Origin: Nostoc sp. PCC 7524
GTDB taxonomy: Bacteria > Cyanobacteriota > Cyanobacteriia > Cyanobacteriales > Nostocaceae
Direction of reading: 5' to 3'
Assembly (NCBI RefSeq): GCF_000316645.1
Contig: NC_019684.1
Coordinates: 620,001-684,000, forward strand
DNA length: 64,000 bases
The notes under the pieces are model-generated. The model was not told the origin of the DNA. It did no database searches and saw nothing but the letters and a program-made list of their open reading frames with translations. Position 1 is the stretch's first letter. The number at the start of each line of letters is the position of its first letter. The position numbers were made by a program, and so were the translations under genes. Shown one piece after another: positions 28,707 through 38,113 of this stretch.

Positions 28707-29049
28707 ATTTATTTAGTGCATAAATCCTTTTACCTGATCCTCTAGCCCCTAGACTCTACACCACGGCATTTTCCTGCGGAATATTCTATAATCAAGAGAA
28801 TAATTAACGAGGTAGAGAGAAATCCATTCAGGAACGTGCTTTTACTTTGTCTCCTACCTCCTTTGCAAATGGCTCTCCTAGTTTTCCATGATTCAGGAAA
28901 ACTAACTAGCATTTACCAAGATTTACCATCATCAAACCCCACATCCCAACTCAGTGTTATCTACTATAAATACATGAGAGCCACTCTTCATTAAGGGAAC
29001 GTTGGGGTGAATTTAACATTATTTGTCATGCAGACACGCCTATCAAAAA
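28707..29049. other. intergenic region upstream of kinase 2
   Basis: About 340 bases between the MITE-like element and the kinase start. Nothing recognisable apart from pyrimidine-rich stretches. Confidence 0.4.
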
Positions 29050-31104
29050 ATGATCTGCTGCTTAAATCCAGACTGTCCAAATCCACTAAATCCCAATGGT
29101 AAAAAAGTGTGTCAAACTTGTGGCACTACCTTAATACCATTGTTGAGAAATCGCTTCCGCGTCATCCGAGTGCTTTCCGATGAAGGCGGATTTGGTAGAA
29201 CCTATTTATCAGAAGATAAAGATAAACTCAATGAACATTGTGTCATCAAACAACTAGCACCGAAATTTCAAGGAACTTGGTCACAAAAAAAAGCGGTGGA
29301 ATTGTTTGCTGAAGAAGCTAAACGATTACAAGAACTGGGAGAACATCCGCAAATTCCCACATTGTTAGCTTACTTTGAACAAGATAACTGCCTGTATTTA
29401 GTGCAGCAGTTTATTAACGGGCATAACTTGTTAAAAGAGTTACAACAGCGTAAAACTTATAGACCAGGGGAAATACAAGCAATCCTACTGGATATAGTAC
29501 CTGTTCTCAAATTTATTCACGATCGCGGTGTCATTCATCGTGATATCAAACCAGAAAATATTATCCGTTGTCGCAGTAATGGGCGATTAAATCTCATCGA
29601 TTTTGGCTCTTCTAAGCAATTAACCGCCAAAGCCCAAAATTTTGGCACATCGATTGGTTCACATGGTTACTCTCCACTAGAACAAATCCGCGATGGTAAA
29701 GCTTATCCAGCCAGTGATTTGTTTGCTTTGGGGGCTACTTGTTTTCATTTATTAACCGGTGTTTCCCCCTTTCAATTGTGGATGGAACATGGTTATGGTT
29801 GGGCAACAAATTGGCGGCAATATCTGCGTAGTCCCTTAACTCCAGAATTGGATTTTGTTCTGGACAAGTTGTTACAAAAAGACTTAAAGCACCGTTACCA
29901 ATCGGCGGATGATGTCCTCAAAGATATCACCCCCAAACCCACACTCGCACTACCAGCCGCCGGACAGACATCGGGAAAAATTCCCGCAACTCAAATAAAT
30001 CAGGTAAATCAGCAATGGCATTTACCTATCATCCACGGGCTAATGCGGACTGGGGTTTTAGTGTGTGCTTTGGTCTTATTATTTGGGTTTAGTGAATCTT
30101 GGTATAACCAATATCGGCGGATTTACAGCAGTTTATCCTCAAGACTAATTCAGAATCACAAGAGTTCAGCACCTGGGGAAGTAGTTCTAGCACAACCCCA
30201 AAGGACAACTTTGGGGGATATGTCCCTAGTTAATACCCTCGCTGGTGATGCCAACACTATTGTTAGTGTTGCTATCAGTCCTGATGGCCAGACTATAGCC
30301 AGCAGTGGGGACGATCGCACTGTTAAAATATGGAACATGACCACAGGTGAAGAAATCGCCACCTTAAAAGGACATTTCCGCAAAGTGAATGCAGTAGCCA
30401 TTAGTCCTGATGGTAAAACTTTAGTCAGTGGTAGCGACGACAACACCATCAAAGTCTGGAACTTCAAAACCCGTCAAGCCCTCAAAACCCTCAGAGGGCA
30501 TAGTGACGCAGTTCATGCCCTAGCCATTAGTCCTGATGGTAAAACTTTAGTTAGTGGTAGTGATGATCAAACTCTCAAAGTTTGGCATCTCCCAAGTGGT
30601 AGACTAATCACCACCCTTACAGGTCATCAATTCTGGGTGCGTTCAGTCGCAATTAGTCCTGATGGTACAACTATCGCCAGTGGTAGTTTTGACAAAACCC
30701 TCAAAATTTGGGATTTACAAAATCAATCTCTCATCCGCACCATAGCCAGTAATGGCGAAACAGTCACAGCTATAGCCTTTAGTCCAGATGGTAACACTCT
30801 GGCCAGTGCCAGCCGCGATCGCACCATCAAACTCTGGAATTTAGCCAAAGGTACAAGACTGCGGACATTAAGAGGTAGTACCGAAACAGTGACAGCGATC
30901 GCCTTTAGTCCAGATGGTAACACTCTGGCTAGTGCCAGTCGCGACCAAACTATCAAACTTTGGCAGCTAGAAACAGGTGAAGAACTGCGTACCCTTACAG
31001 GACATGAAAACACTGTCACATCTGTCACTTTTACACCAGACGGTCAAACTCTAGTTAGTGGTGGTGAAGATAACACCATTAGAATTTGGCGCGTTGGTAA
31101 TTGA
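29050..31104 (+). CDS. Ser/Thr protein kinase with membrane span and seven-bladed WD40 propeller
   Basis: 684 residues. A short N-terminal zinc-ribbon-like region has paired cysteines (CxxxxC and CQTC). The kinase domain (about 30-290) has the glycine loop SDEGGFGRTY, VIKQL, HRDIKPENII and DFGSSKQL. One membrane span (about 340-360, GVLVCALVLLFGF) separates it from seven WD40 repeats that form one complete propeller (about 390-684), each with an SPDG or TPDG turn and an IKxW-type end. The kinase is cytoplasmic and the propeller probably periplasmic, so it may sense an external ligand (inference). The frame opens with TTG at 29023, but ATG at 29050 begins with the conserved MICCLNPDC. Confidence 0.92.
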   Translation: MICCLNPDCPNPLNPNGKKVCQTCGTTLIPLLRNRFRVIRVLSDEGGFGRTYLSEDKDKLNEHCVIKQLAPKFQGTWSQKKAVELFAEEAKRLQELGEHPQIPTLLAYFEQDNCLYLVQQFINGHNLLKELQQRKTYRPGEIQAILLDIVPVLKFIHDRGVIHRDIKPENIIRCRSNGRLNLIDFGSSKQLTAKAQNFGTSIGSHGYSPLEQIRDGKAYPASDLFALGATCFHLLTGVSPFQLWMEHGYGWATNWRQYLRSPLTPELDFVLDKLLQKDLKHRYQSADDVLKDITPKPTLALPAAGQTSGKIPATQINQVNQQWHLPIIHGLMRTGVLVCALVLLFGFSESWYNQYRRIYSSLSSRLIQNHKSSAPGEVVLAQPQRTTLGDMSLVNTLAGDANTIVSVAISPDGQTIASSGDDRTVKIWNMTTGEEIATLKGHFRKVNAVAISPDGKTLVSGSDDNTIKVWNFKTRQALKTLRGHSDAVHALAISPDGKTLVSGSDDQTLKVWHLPSGRLITTLTGHQFWVRSVAISPDGTTIASGSFDKTLKIWDLQNQSLIRTIASNGETVTAIAFSPDGNTLASASRDRTIKLWNLAKGTRLRTLRGSTETVTAIAFSPDGNTLASASRDQTIKLWQLETGEELRTLTGHENTVTSVTFTPDGQTLVSGGEDNTIRIWRVGN

Positions 31105-31424
31105 GTCGAAAACATATCAAGTTTTGGGACACAACATTGTTATGTCCCTACTTTTGTATGTTGAACAATTGTGTATGGCTATATTGATACGTATTTCAAC
31201 CGTAAATTAACTATAAATCAAGATATTCAAAATAAATACATCTAATTGCATAAGGGTAATTACTGGTAATTTTTATTATAAAAACTCACTTGCCATTTTT
31301 AGATACGCAAGATTATAACTAAGTGGGATTAGTCAAATAACACAAAAGCTTTGATACAAAATCACTTTGTAGGTTAGCATTTGTAAGTTTTTGATTAAAT
31401 TAACGAGTAAAAAAGGCAGAAGTA

Positions 31425-31654
31425 ATACCAATTCACAATTCGCAATGGAATAACGTCCCGCTTCGCTAACGCAATGGACTAACGTCCCGCTCCGCTAACG
31501 CAATGGACTAACGCCCCGCTCCGCTAACGCAATGGGCTAACGCCCCGCTCCGCTCTAAGCGCAGCTATGCCGTAGGCTTTACGCAATTAAAAAAATTAGA
31601 TGCAGCAAAGCTTTCATGGTTTACATCTGTATCAAGTTTTTCGTGAAATGATAT
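31425..31654. mobile_element. MITE-like element, family A, copy 2 (expanded)
   Basis: The left end ATACCAATTCAC is identical to copy 1 at 6991. The right end GTGAAATGATAT differs at two of 12 bases. It shares the inner GC-rich block ending AGGCTTTACGCAATT. It is 230 bp instead of 144 bp because of an internal tandem repeat at 31441-31556. Confidence 0.75.
31441..31556. repeat. 29-bp tandem repeat, four units, inside the MITE-like element
   Basis: Units start at 31441, 31470, 31499 and 31528, each beginning CGCAATGG and ending CCGCTCCGCTAA or a close variant. Units differ at only a few positions, and there are no spacers. Confidence 0.9.
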
Positions 31655-32083
31655 AAAGATAATTTTTTTTGCAAATAGATAGTTATTTCTATCACTTGAA
31701 AGCACAGGTTATTTGCCGCTTATCATGATTGATAAGCCGATAACCATAGATTGCTATGCCCAAGCATTAAATTATCTATTTGTATTGATAAAAACTTTTT
31801 CAATCAATTGCAATAACTACATCTATGGCATCTATCAATTTGAGTCTAGGCAAGATGGCGATCGCATCAAACACCCAAGTAATTATAGTTCATCCGTTAG
31901 CGATCATACTTGAATCACAAGTCATTCAACTTAAATTAGTAGTAATTAATTAGTTAATTATTTATTGATGCAGCACTTTTACGTAACTGATTATCCTTAC
32001 CGAGTGCTGGATTATTTGTGAGCTAAGTGGCAGTTTGGCTAGTTTTTCAAGAATCTAAAACACACTAAAAAGGTTAAATTTAT

Positions 32084-35000
32084 ATGGCTTTAGCAGCAGG
32101 TGATATTGCAATCATTGCCTACAACTCTGATGGTATTGATGACTTTGCTTGGGTAACACTGGTAGACATCCCAGCAAACACAACCCTTAATTTTACAGAT
32201 TCGTCTTGGCAAGATAATGGCTTCCGCACCAGTGAACATTTGGATGCAACTGGGGGAGGTCCTCTCACTTGGAGTCATAGCAACACCGTAACCGCAGGAA
32301 CAGTGATTAAATGGAGTGGTTCAGCTTGGGATCTGGGTACAAGTAGCGGAACTACCTTAACTTTATCAGCATCAGGCGATCAGATATTTATATATACCGG
32401 AACAGTAGCTAATCCAGTTTTTATTTATGGCGCACATTTTGCCACTGCAACAAATTGGTTGTCGAGTGGTAGCAATTCTACTAATACCAGTAATATTCCT
32501 CCCGGTCTTTCCACAGCAGTAGGAACAGCGTTTTATGTGGGCAATTTTGATAATGGTTATTACACTGGAACCACAACAGGAACTAAGGCAGAATTACTAG
32601 CAGCTATTTCCAATACAACCAACTGGCAAAGAAATGATACAGGACCTTTGTCTCAGTCAAACTGGAAAACTGCTTTTACTCTTGCGGGTGGATTACCCAC
32701 AGTTAACCTATTAGTTAGTTCCAATACAGGAACAGAAGCAGGACAAACAGCAATCACTGTCACGGCTACTGCTTCTAGTGGAGTTTCTGGCAACCAAACT
32801 GTTAACTTAGATATAACTGGAACTGGTATCTTCGTAGAAGATTATACTCTCAGCAATACTACAATTACCATTCCTAATGGACAAACCGAAGGTTCTGTCA
32901 CCTTCAACATTGTTGATGATGCTTTAATTGAGGGGACAGAAACCGCCACATTAACTATCAGTAATCCTTCTGCTGGAATTACATTAGGCGGTACTACCAC
33001 CCAAAACATCACTATCACAGATAATGATGTCGCACCTATAGTTAACTTGTCTGTCAGTTCTAACACTGGCACAGAAGCCGAGACAACGGTAATTACTGTT
33101 ACTGCTACTGCTTCTAGTACGGTTTCCGGTAATCAGACAGTTAACTTAGGTGTATCGGGAACAGGTATTACTACTAGCGATTACTACCTCAGTAATATCA
33201 CAATTACTATTCCCAACGGACAAACCTCTGGTTCTGTTACCTTCATTGTTGCCGACGATGCCATAGTTGAAGGAACGGAAACCGCTATATTAACTATTTC
33301 TAATCCCTCCGCAGGTATTAGTTTAGGTGCTACGACTTCCCAAAACATAACTATCTCTAACAACGACTCCAGTTTTCTAACGAAAATTGGAGGTATCACC
33401 AGTGCTAATGGGGCGGAAATACCCGCCTTTGATCCAGAGAGCGATCGCCTGTTTGTAGTAGCTGGCAATACTGTTGAAATTTATACCGTCAGCAATACAG
33501 GTTCTCTCGCTGCATCTGGTAGTTTAACTCCCGGAATCACTTCTTCTGCTAATACAGTATTAATTCCCAACAGTGTGGCAGTGAAAAATGGTGTGGTGGC
33601 TGTGGCTTATGCAGTGCAAGACACTACAACCAACGCCCAACTAACGGGTAAAGTCGCTTTCTTCAATGCCGCAGATGGTAGCTTTATCAGTGCAGTAGAT
33701 GTGGGTGCATTGCCTGATATGCTCACTTTTACTCCCGACAGCACAAAGATATTAGTAGCCAACGAAGGCGAACCCAACAGTTACAGCCAAGCCAACTCAG
33801 TTGATCCAGAAGGTTCTGTTAGCATCATTAACATTACTAATGGTGTTGCTAATGCCACAGTGCAAACTGCCACCTTCACCAGCTTTAACAGCCAAATTAA
33901 CTCGCTCAAAGCTGCTGGTGTGAGAATTATCGGGCTGGGTGCGACAGTTGCCCAGGATTTAGAACCAGAATATATTACGGTATCTGGCGATGGTTTAACA
34001 GCGCGTATTACTCTACAAGAAAATAATGCGATCGCTATTCTAGATATTGCCAGCGCCACCATTACCCAAATTTTGCCCCTCGGTAGGAAAAATCATAATC
34101 TTCCTGGCAATGGCATAGATCCCAGCGATCAGGATGGGGGCATCAATATTCGCAATATGCCTGTGTTTGGACTATATCAACCAGATGCGATCGCTAGTTT
34201 TACAGTTAACGGCCAAACCTACTACATCACTGCTAACGAAGGCGATTCACGCAACTATACAGGATTTAATGAAGAAGTTCGGGTTGGTAATAGCAGCTAT
34301 ATTTTAGATCCAACAGTTTTCCCCAATGCCACAACCCTGAAGCAAGATGCTAACCTGGGAAGATTTCAACTAACCAACGCCACAGGTGATACAGACGGAG
34401 ATGGAGACTTTGATAGCATAGAAGCCTTTGGGGCGCGTTCCTTCTCCATTTGGGATACCAATGGTACTCAGGTATTTGATAGCGGCGATCAACTCGAACA
34501 AATCACCGCAACCAAAACTCCAACCCTATTTAACTCTGATGGTAATGCCGTTAGCTTTGACGCTCGCAGCGATAACAAAGGCCCAGAACCTGAAGGCGTT
34601 GTAGTCGGTGTGATCAACAACCGTACTTATGTCTTTATTGGTTTAGAACGCACAGGCGATGTCATCGTCTATGATGTCAGCAATCCCAACCAGCCAACAT
34701 TCGTTCAGTATATCAACACACCCGAAGATATAAGTCCCGAAGGACTAACCTTTATTTCCGCAACAGACAGTCCTACAGGTAAGCCCCTGCTAGTTATCGC
34801 CAACGAAGTCAGCAAAACAGTGGCTGTGTTTGAAATCAATCCACCAATTCCCATCAGTTACATTCAAGGTACACCAGGAGTGGACAAACTTCATGGTACT
34901 GCTGATGATGATGTCATTGATGGCTTAGATGGCAATGACTACCTCTTTGGCAGAGCAGGTAATGATACCCTTAACGGTGGTAGTGGTACTGATTATGGTT

Positions 35001-37135
35001 TTGGCGGTGATGGCGATGATAGCATCAGTGGTGGTGATGGCTCCGACTTCCTCTATGGCAACACCGGAAATGATCACCTCTTAGGTGGAGAAGGTGGTGA
35101 TAACCTCGACGGTGGAGAAGGTGATGATAGTCTTGAGGGTGGAGCAGGTAATGATATTTATACTTTAGATAGTCTAGGCGACCAAGTAATTGAGGTAGCT
35201 GATGGGGGTATAGATAAAGTCAACGCTTCAATTAGTTGGGATTTAGGAAATAATGATCATGTAGAAAATCTTACCCTGATGGGTAATATCACCATTAACG
35301 GTATTGGGAACACTCTCAATAATCACATCATCGGTAACAATGCAGCTAATACCTTAGATGGTGGTGAAGGTGATGATTGGTTGATGGGTACAGGCGGTGA
35401 CGACAACCTGATTGGTGGTAATGGCAACGATAGGTTAGATGGTGGTACGGGTTCTGATAGATTAGAGGGTGGAGCAGGTAACGATATTTATGAAGTAGAC
35501 AGCCTCCAAGATCAGATCATTGAAGCCCCAGATGCAGGTACAGATACGGTAATCTCGATCATTACTTGGACTTTAGATGATAACTTAGAAAACCTGACTT
35601 TGGTAGGCAATCAAGCTATTGATGGTACGGGTAATGCTGCTGATAACCGATTGATGGGTAATAGTGCTGATAATATTTTGCAGGGTTTAGAAGGTAATGA
35701 CCAACTGTTTGGCAATGCAGGCATTGACATACTCAGAGGTGGTCTAGGTAGTGATAGGTTAGAAGGTGGTCGTGGTGCAGATATCTTTGACTTAACTGGT
35801 GTTCTTAATGGTGGCTTTGATACGGTGGTTGATTTCAAACCGGGTGAAGATATTATTCATATATCTGCATCTGAGTTTGGATTGAGTGCAGGGACATTAA
35901 ACCCTGGTTTGTTTGTACTCGGAACAAGTGCGAATACAGATAGCCAACGCTTCATCTACAATCAAGTAAAGGGTGAACTGTTCTTTGATGCTGATGGTAG
36001 TGGTAGCAATGCACAGGTGCAAATTGCGCTGTTCTCTAATCGCGTAGCTTTAACATCTGATAGTTTTTTACTCAGTAGCACTGCTGTTCCCCTAGCTAGG
36101 GCAGGAAACAGTGATGTGTTTACTATCAGCAGCAGCAATCAGAAAGCAAATTTGACAGTAACTCTAGTAAATACTAACGCGTTCAATGCCAATGGATCTG
36201 CTTTTTCTGTCAACGAATTAGGATTGTTTATCGTTGATGATGCTCAAGGTAGAGTTAATGGTTTGCTTCCTGGTGAGGCTGGTTACACCCAAGCCGCTTT
36301 AGGTCGCGCTCAGGTACTTTTGTCTGGTGTGCCTAACTTTCCTGGGCAAATGAGTGGCGATCGCCAAAGACTGTTAGAATTAAACTCTGGAGAAAACTTC
36401 CGATTCTATCTAGTCCGCAACACTTCATTGGATAACGTTAATCAAGGAACTACTCCTGTTTCTGAGGTGTTATTTGGAACTCCCAGCCATCTACAGATTA
36501 CAGATTTGGGTTCTAGTGTCTTTTCCATAGCTTGGGAAGATGGTATTGGTGCTAATGACTTCCAAGATTTAGTAGTCACAATTGAGAGTACCAATCAACC
36601 TCTAACCCCAGGTACAGAGTTGCAAACCAAACCTCAAGGAGAAGTATTAGATTTACGTGCATTTACTGGAGCAGTAGGGGCTGAATTTACTGTCACCCGT
36701 GATAGTCTTTATAATAACTACGTTGGTTTCTATCGAGTAGCTAATGAAAATGGTGGTATTGATACTAATGGGGATGGCGTAGCAGATATATATCCAGGTA
36801 GTGCTAACTACATCACAGAAGCAATCAGTAGAAGAGTTTCTGGGATTGATTTAACTTTAGGTGCTACACCAAGTATAGCAATATATCAAGGATCTTTCTT
36901 AGGAGATGCAATGTATGCACCGTTTATCATAGCTGATGGTAGACCTAGTGATCTCTTAAATGGGGTTTCTATCGATGATCCGGCGGTTTACTTCCCATAT
37001 TTGGGAGCTAATGTAGACGGACGAGATCATTTGCGCTTACTAGGTGATAATTACTTTGGTTTTGAAGACTTACCTCTCGGTAATACTGATTTTGACTTCA
37101 ATGATTTTACCATCAAAGCTAATTTGTTGATTTGA
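32084..37135 (+). CDS. large Calx-beta / choice-of-anchor-I / RTX calcium-binding protein
   Basis: 1683 residues with no N-terminal signal peptide. An N-terminal domain (1-200) precedes two Calx-beta repeats (about 205-315 and 320-427, SVTFNIVDDALIEGTETA type). A choice-of-anchor-I beta-propeller-like domain follows (about 435-925, LEPEYITVSGDG, YYITANEGDSR). RTX nonapeptide repeats span about 930-1240 (GGxGxDxLxG). A C-terminal region (about 1340-1683) is DUF4114-like and ends with DFDFNDFTIKANLLI. RTX repeats bind Ca2+ outside the cell, and such proteins usually leave by a type I system. No exporter genes are nearby. The role may be surface layer, adhesion or a phosphoesterase-like function; none is proven. 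Confidence 0.88.
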   Translation: MALAAGDIAIIAYNSDGIDDFAWVTLVDIPANTTLNFTDSSWQDNGFRTSEHLDATGGGPLTWSHSNTVTAGTVIKWSGSAWDLGTSSGTTLTLSASGDQIFIYTGTVANPVFIYGAHFATATNWLSSGSNSTNTSNIPPGLSTAVGTAFYVGNFDNGYYTGTTTGTKAELLAAISNTTNWQRNDTGPLSQSNWKTAFTLAGGLPTVNLLVSSNTGTEAGQTAITVTATASSGVSGNQTVNLDITGTGIFVEDYTLSNTTITIPNGQTEGSVTFNIVDDALIEGTETATLTISNPSAGITLGGTTTQNITITDNDVAPIVNLSVSSNTGTEAETTVITVTATASSTVSGNQTVNLGVSGTGITTSDYYLSNITITIPNGQTSGSVTFIVADDAIVEGTETAILTISNPSAGISLGATTSQNITISNNDSSFLTKIGGITSANGAEIPAFDPESDRLFVVAGNTVEIYTVSNTGSLAASGSLTPGITSSANTVLIPNSVAVKNGVVAVAYAVQDTTTNAQLTGKVAFFNAADGSFISAVDVGALPDMLTFTPDSTKILVANEGEPNSYSQANSVDPEGSVSIINITNGVANATVQTATFTSFNSQINSLKAAGVRIIGLGATVAQDLEPEYITVSGDGLTARITLQENNAIAILDIASATITQILPLGRKNHNLPGNGIDPSDQDGGINIRNMPVFGLYQPDAIASFTVNGQTYYITANEGDSRNYTGFNEEVRVGNSSYILDPTVFPNATTLKQDANLGRFQLTNATGDTDGDGDFDSIEAFGARSFSIWDTNGTQVFDSGDQLEQITATKTPTLFNSDGNAVSFDARSDNKGPEPEGVVVGVINNRTYVFIGLERTGDVIVYDVSNPNQPTFVQYINTPEDISPEGLTFISATDSPTGKPLLVIANEVSKTVAVFEINPPIPISYIQGTPGVDKLHGTADDDVIDGLDGNDYLFGRAGNDTLNGGSGTDYGFGGDGDDSISGGDGSDFLYGNTGNDHLLGGEGGDNLDGGEGDDSLEGGAGNDIYTLDSLGDQVIEVADGGIDKVNASISWDLGNNDHVENLTLMGNITINGIGNTLNNHIIGNNAANTLDGGEGDDWLMGTGGDDNLIGGNGNDRLDGGTGSDRLEGGAGNDIYEVDSLQDQIIEAPDAGTDTVISIITWTLDDNLENLTLVGNQAIDGTGNAADNRLMGNSADNILQGLEGNDQLFGNAGIDILRGGLGSDRLEGGRGADIFDLTGVLNGGFDTVVDFKPGEDIIHISASEFGLSAGTLNPGLFVLGTSANTDSQRFIYNQVKGELFFDADGSGSNAQVQIALFSNRVALTSDSFLLSSTAVPLARAGNSDVFTISSSNQKANLTVTLVNTNAFNANGSAFSVNELGLFIVDDAQGRVNGLLPGEAGYTQAALGRAQVLLSGVPNFPGQMSGDRQRLLELNSGENFRFYLVRNTSLDNVNQGTTPVSEVLFGTPSHLQITDLGSSVFSIAWEDGIGANDFQDLVVTIESTNQPLTPGTELQTKPQGEVLDLRAFTGAVGAEFTVTRDSLYNNYVGFYRVANENGGIDTNGDGVADIYPGSANYITEAISRRVSGIDLTLGATPSIAIYQGSFLGDAMYAPFIIADGRPSDLLNGVSIDDPAVYFPYLGANVDGRDHLRLLGDNYFGFEDLPLGNTDFDFNDFTIKANLLI

Positions 37136-37216
37136 TGCAATTATTTACAATTGATAATCTTATCAAAAGAAATGGGACTATTTTGATTTCTGACTAAAAT
37201 CACGCTACTGTCCACA

Positions 37217-37241
37217 CCAGAGGCGATCAGATCGCTTCTGG
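37217..37241. terminator. hairpin in the convergent gap, possible two-way terminator
   Basis: An 11-bp stem with one G.U pair (CCAGAGGCGAT/ATCGCTTCTGG) and a CAG loop, between two converging genes. The T-tracts are weak on both sides. Confidence 0.45.
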
Positions 37242-37251
37242 TAAGTTAGTT

Positions 37252-38025
37252 TCACAATGCAACATTACCGTCAGAAAACAGTGATTGTGTCACTTGCTCT
37301 AAAACTTTTAATCCTTGTAAAGAACCGCGAATTAGGCGAGTAGCAGCAATAGGTTGAAGCATGAATCTGAGTGCTAAAGATAAAGGTTGGAGTGAACCAT
37401 CGGGATTGATGGCTGCGGAGATGTCGGGGATATCATGGTGACAATCATCGCTGACTACCCGCAACATGGCTACTTCTACCCCAATTTGATTAAAAAATTC
37501 TAGGGCAGCAAAGCCCTCCATATCAACCACATCAACCCCCATCGTTTCACCAAGATAGCGTTTTTCGGTGGCAGAACAAATTACGCGATCGCTTGTCAAT
37601 GATCTGACACAATAGAGCGGGGCGTTTAGCCAGTGATGTGTTACCGAACTTCTGAGCGGAGGCTTCCTCCGCTCAGAGTTCTCGCTGAGTGCTGAGTGGA
37701 TCTTTGCGGTGAGTGGATGATTGCATTCTTGTACTTGTTGCTGATAGAGACACTCTTGATACAGCACAATATCCCCAACTTTGTACTGTTGGTTTAAACT
37801 ACCGCATAAACCCATGACTAAAATCTTGGGTGAAATATGCTGACGAAAGTCCTCTGCCTTTGACCATTGTTGCAAATATTCTTTGACAGGCTGAATACCT
37901 ATGGGTATCGGCTGCACAATTGGCTGTTTAGCGTTGACTCGCTTTAAGCCACGACACACAGCCATATACTCAGAACCTTGTGGTACTAGAATTTTATCCA
38001 CCAGTGCCAGATTAGACATTAACAT
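37252..38025 (-). CDS. hpnG: phosphorylase-superfamily nucleosidase, HpnG-like (adenosylhopane nucleosidase)
   Basis: 257 residues of the PNP/UDP phosphorylase (MTA/SAH nucleosidase) fold. Visible motifs are VMGLCGSLNQQYKVGDIV, the purine/ribose-site VVDMEGFAALEF and the catalytic-loop region VVSDDCHHDIPD. HpnG removes adenine from adenosylhopane, and the nearby hpnH and hpnA genes favour this assignment over a general MTA/SAH nucleosidase. A palindromic repeat (37651-37677) is translated at about residues 117-125, inside a repeat-derived stretch at about 107-130 that looks foreign to the family. Start is ATG at 38025, with an in-frame ATG at 38019 as alternative. It is divergent from the RND gene, with 88 bases between the starts. 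Confidence 0.7.
   Translation of the reverse strand: MLMSNLALVDKILVPQGSEYMAVCRGLKRVNAKQPIVQPIPIGIQPVKEYLQQWSKAEDFRQHISPKILVMGLCGSLNQQYKVGDIVLYQECLYQQQVQECNHPLTAKIHSALSENSERRKPPLRSSVTHHWLNAPLYCVRSLTSDRVICSATEKRYLGETMGVDVVDMEGFAALEFFNQIGVEVAMLRVVSDDCHHDIPDISAAINPDGSLQPLSLALRFMLQPIAATRLIRGSLQGLKVLEQVTQSLFSDGNVAL
37651..37677. repeat. 12-bp-stem palindrome inside hpnG
   Basis: TCTGAGCGGAGG and its reverse complement CCTCCGCTCAGA surround a CTT loop. GCTGAGTGCTGAGTGG-type repeat sequence follows on the right; related GTGCTGAGT repeats occur in gaps near 43545 and 59176. Confidence 0.9.
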
Positions 38026-38113
38026 TTATTCCCAATCCCCAATCCCCATTTCCCCATCCCCATTTGTAGTAGCATGACAAATAATTATGTCTTCCGCGTG
38101 ATGATTTTCCAAG

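Larger units (their letters stand above)
31105..32083. other. long intergenic region containing a MITE-like element
   Basis: 979 bases between kinase 2 and the large Calx-beta protein. Besides the element at 31425-31654 it is AT-rich. A 66-codon ORF at 31713-31913 has no supporting signal. The promoter of the large gene should lie in the last 200 bases. Confidence 0.6.

Noticed and set aside
31441..31556. 29-bp repeats as a possible CRISPR array
   Set aside because: Units are directly contiguous with no spacers and no cas genes are present.
31713..31913. 66-codon forward ORF before the Calx-beta gene
   Set aside because: No supporting signal; composition like the surrounding non-coding DNA.
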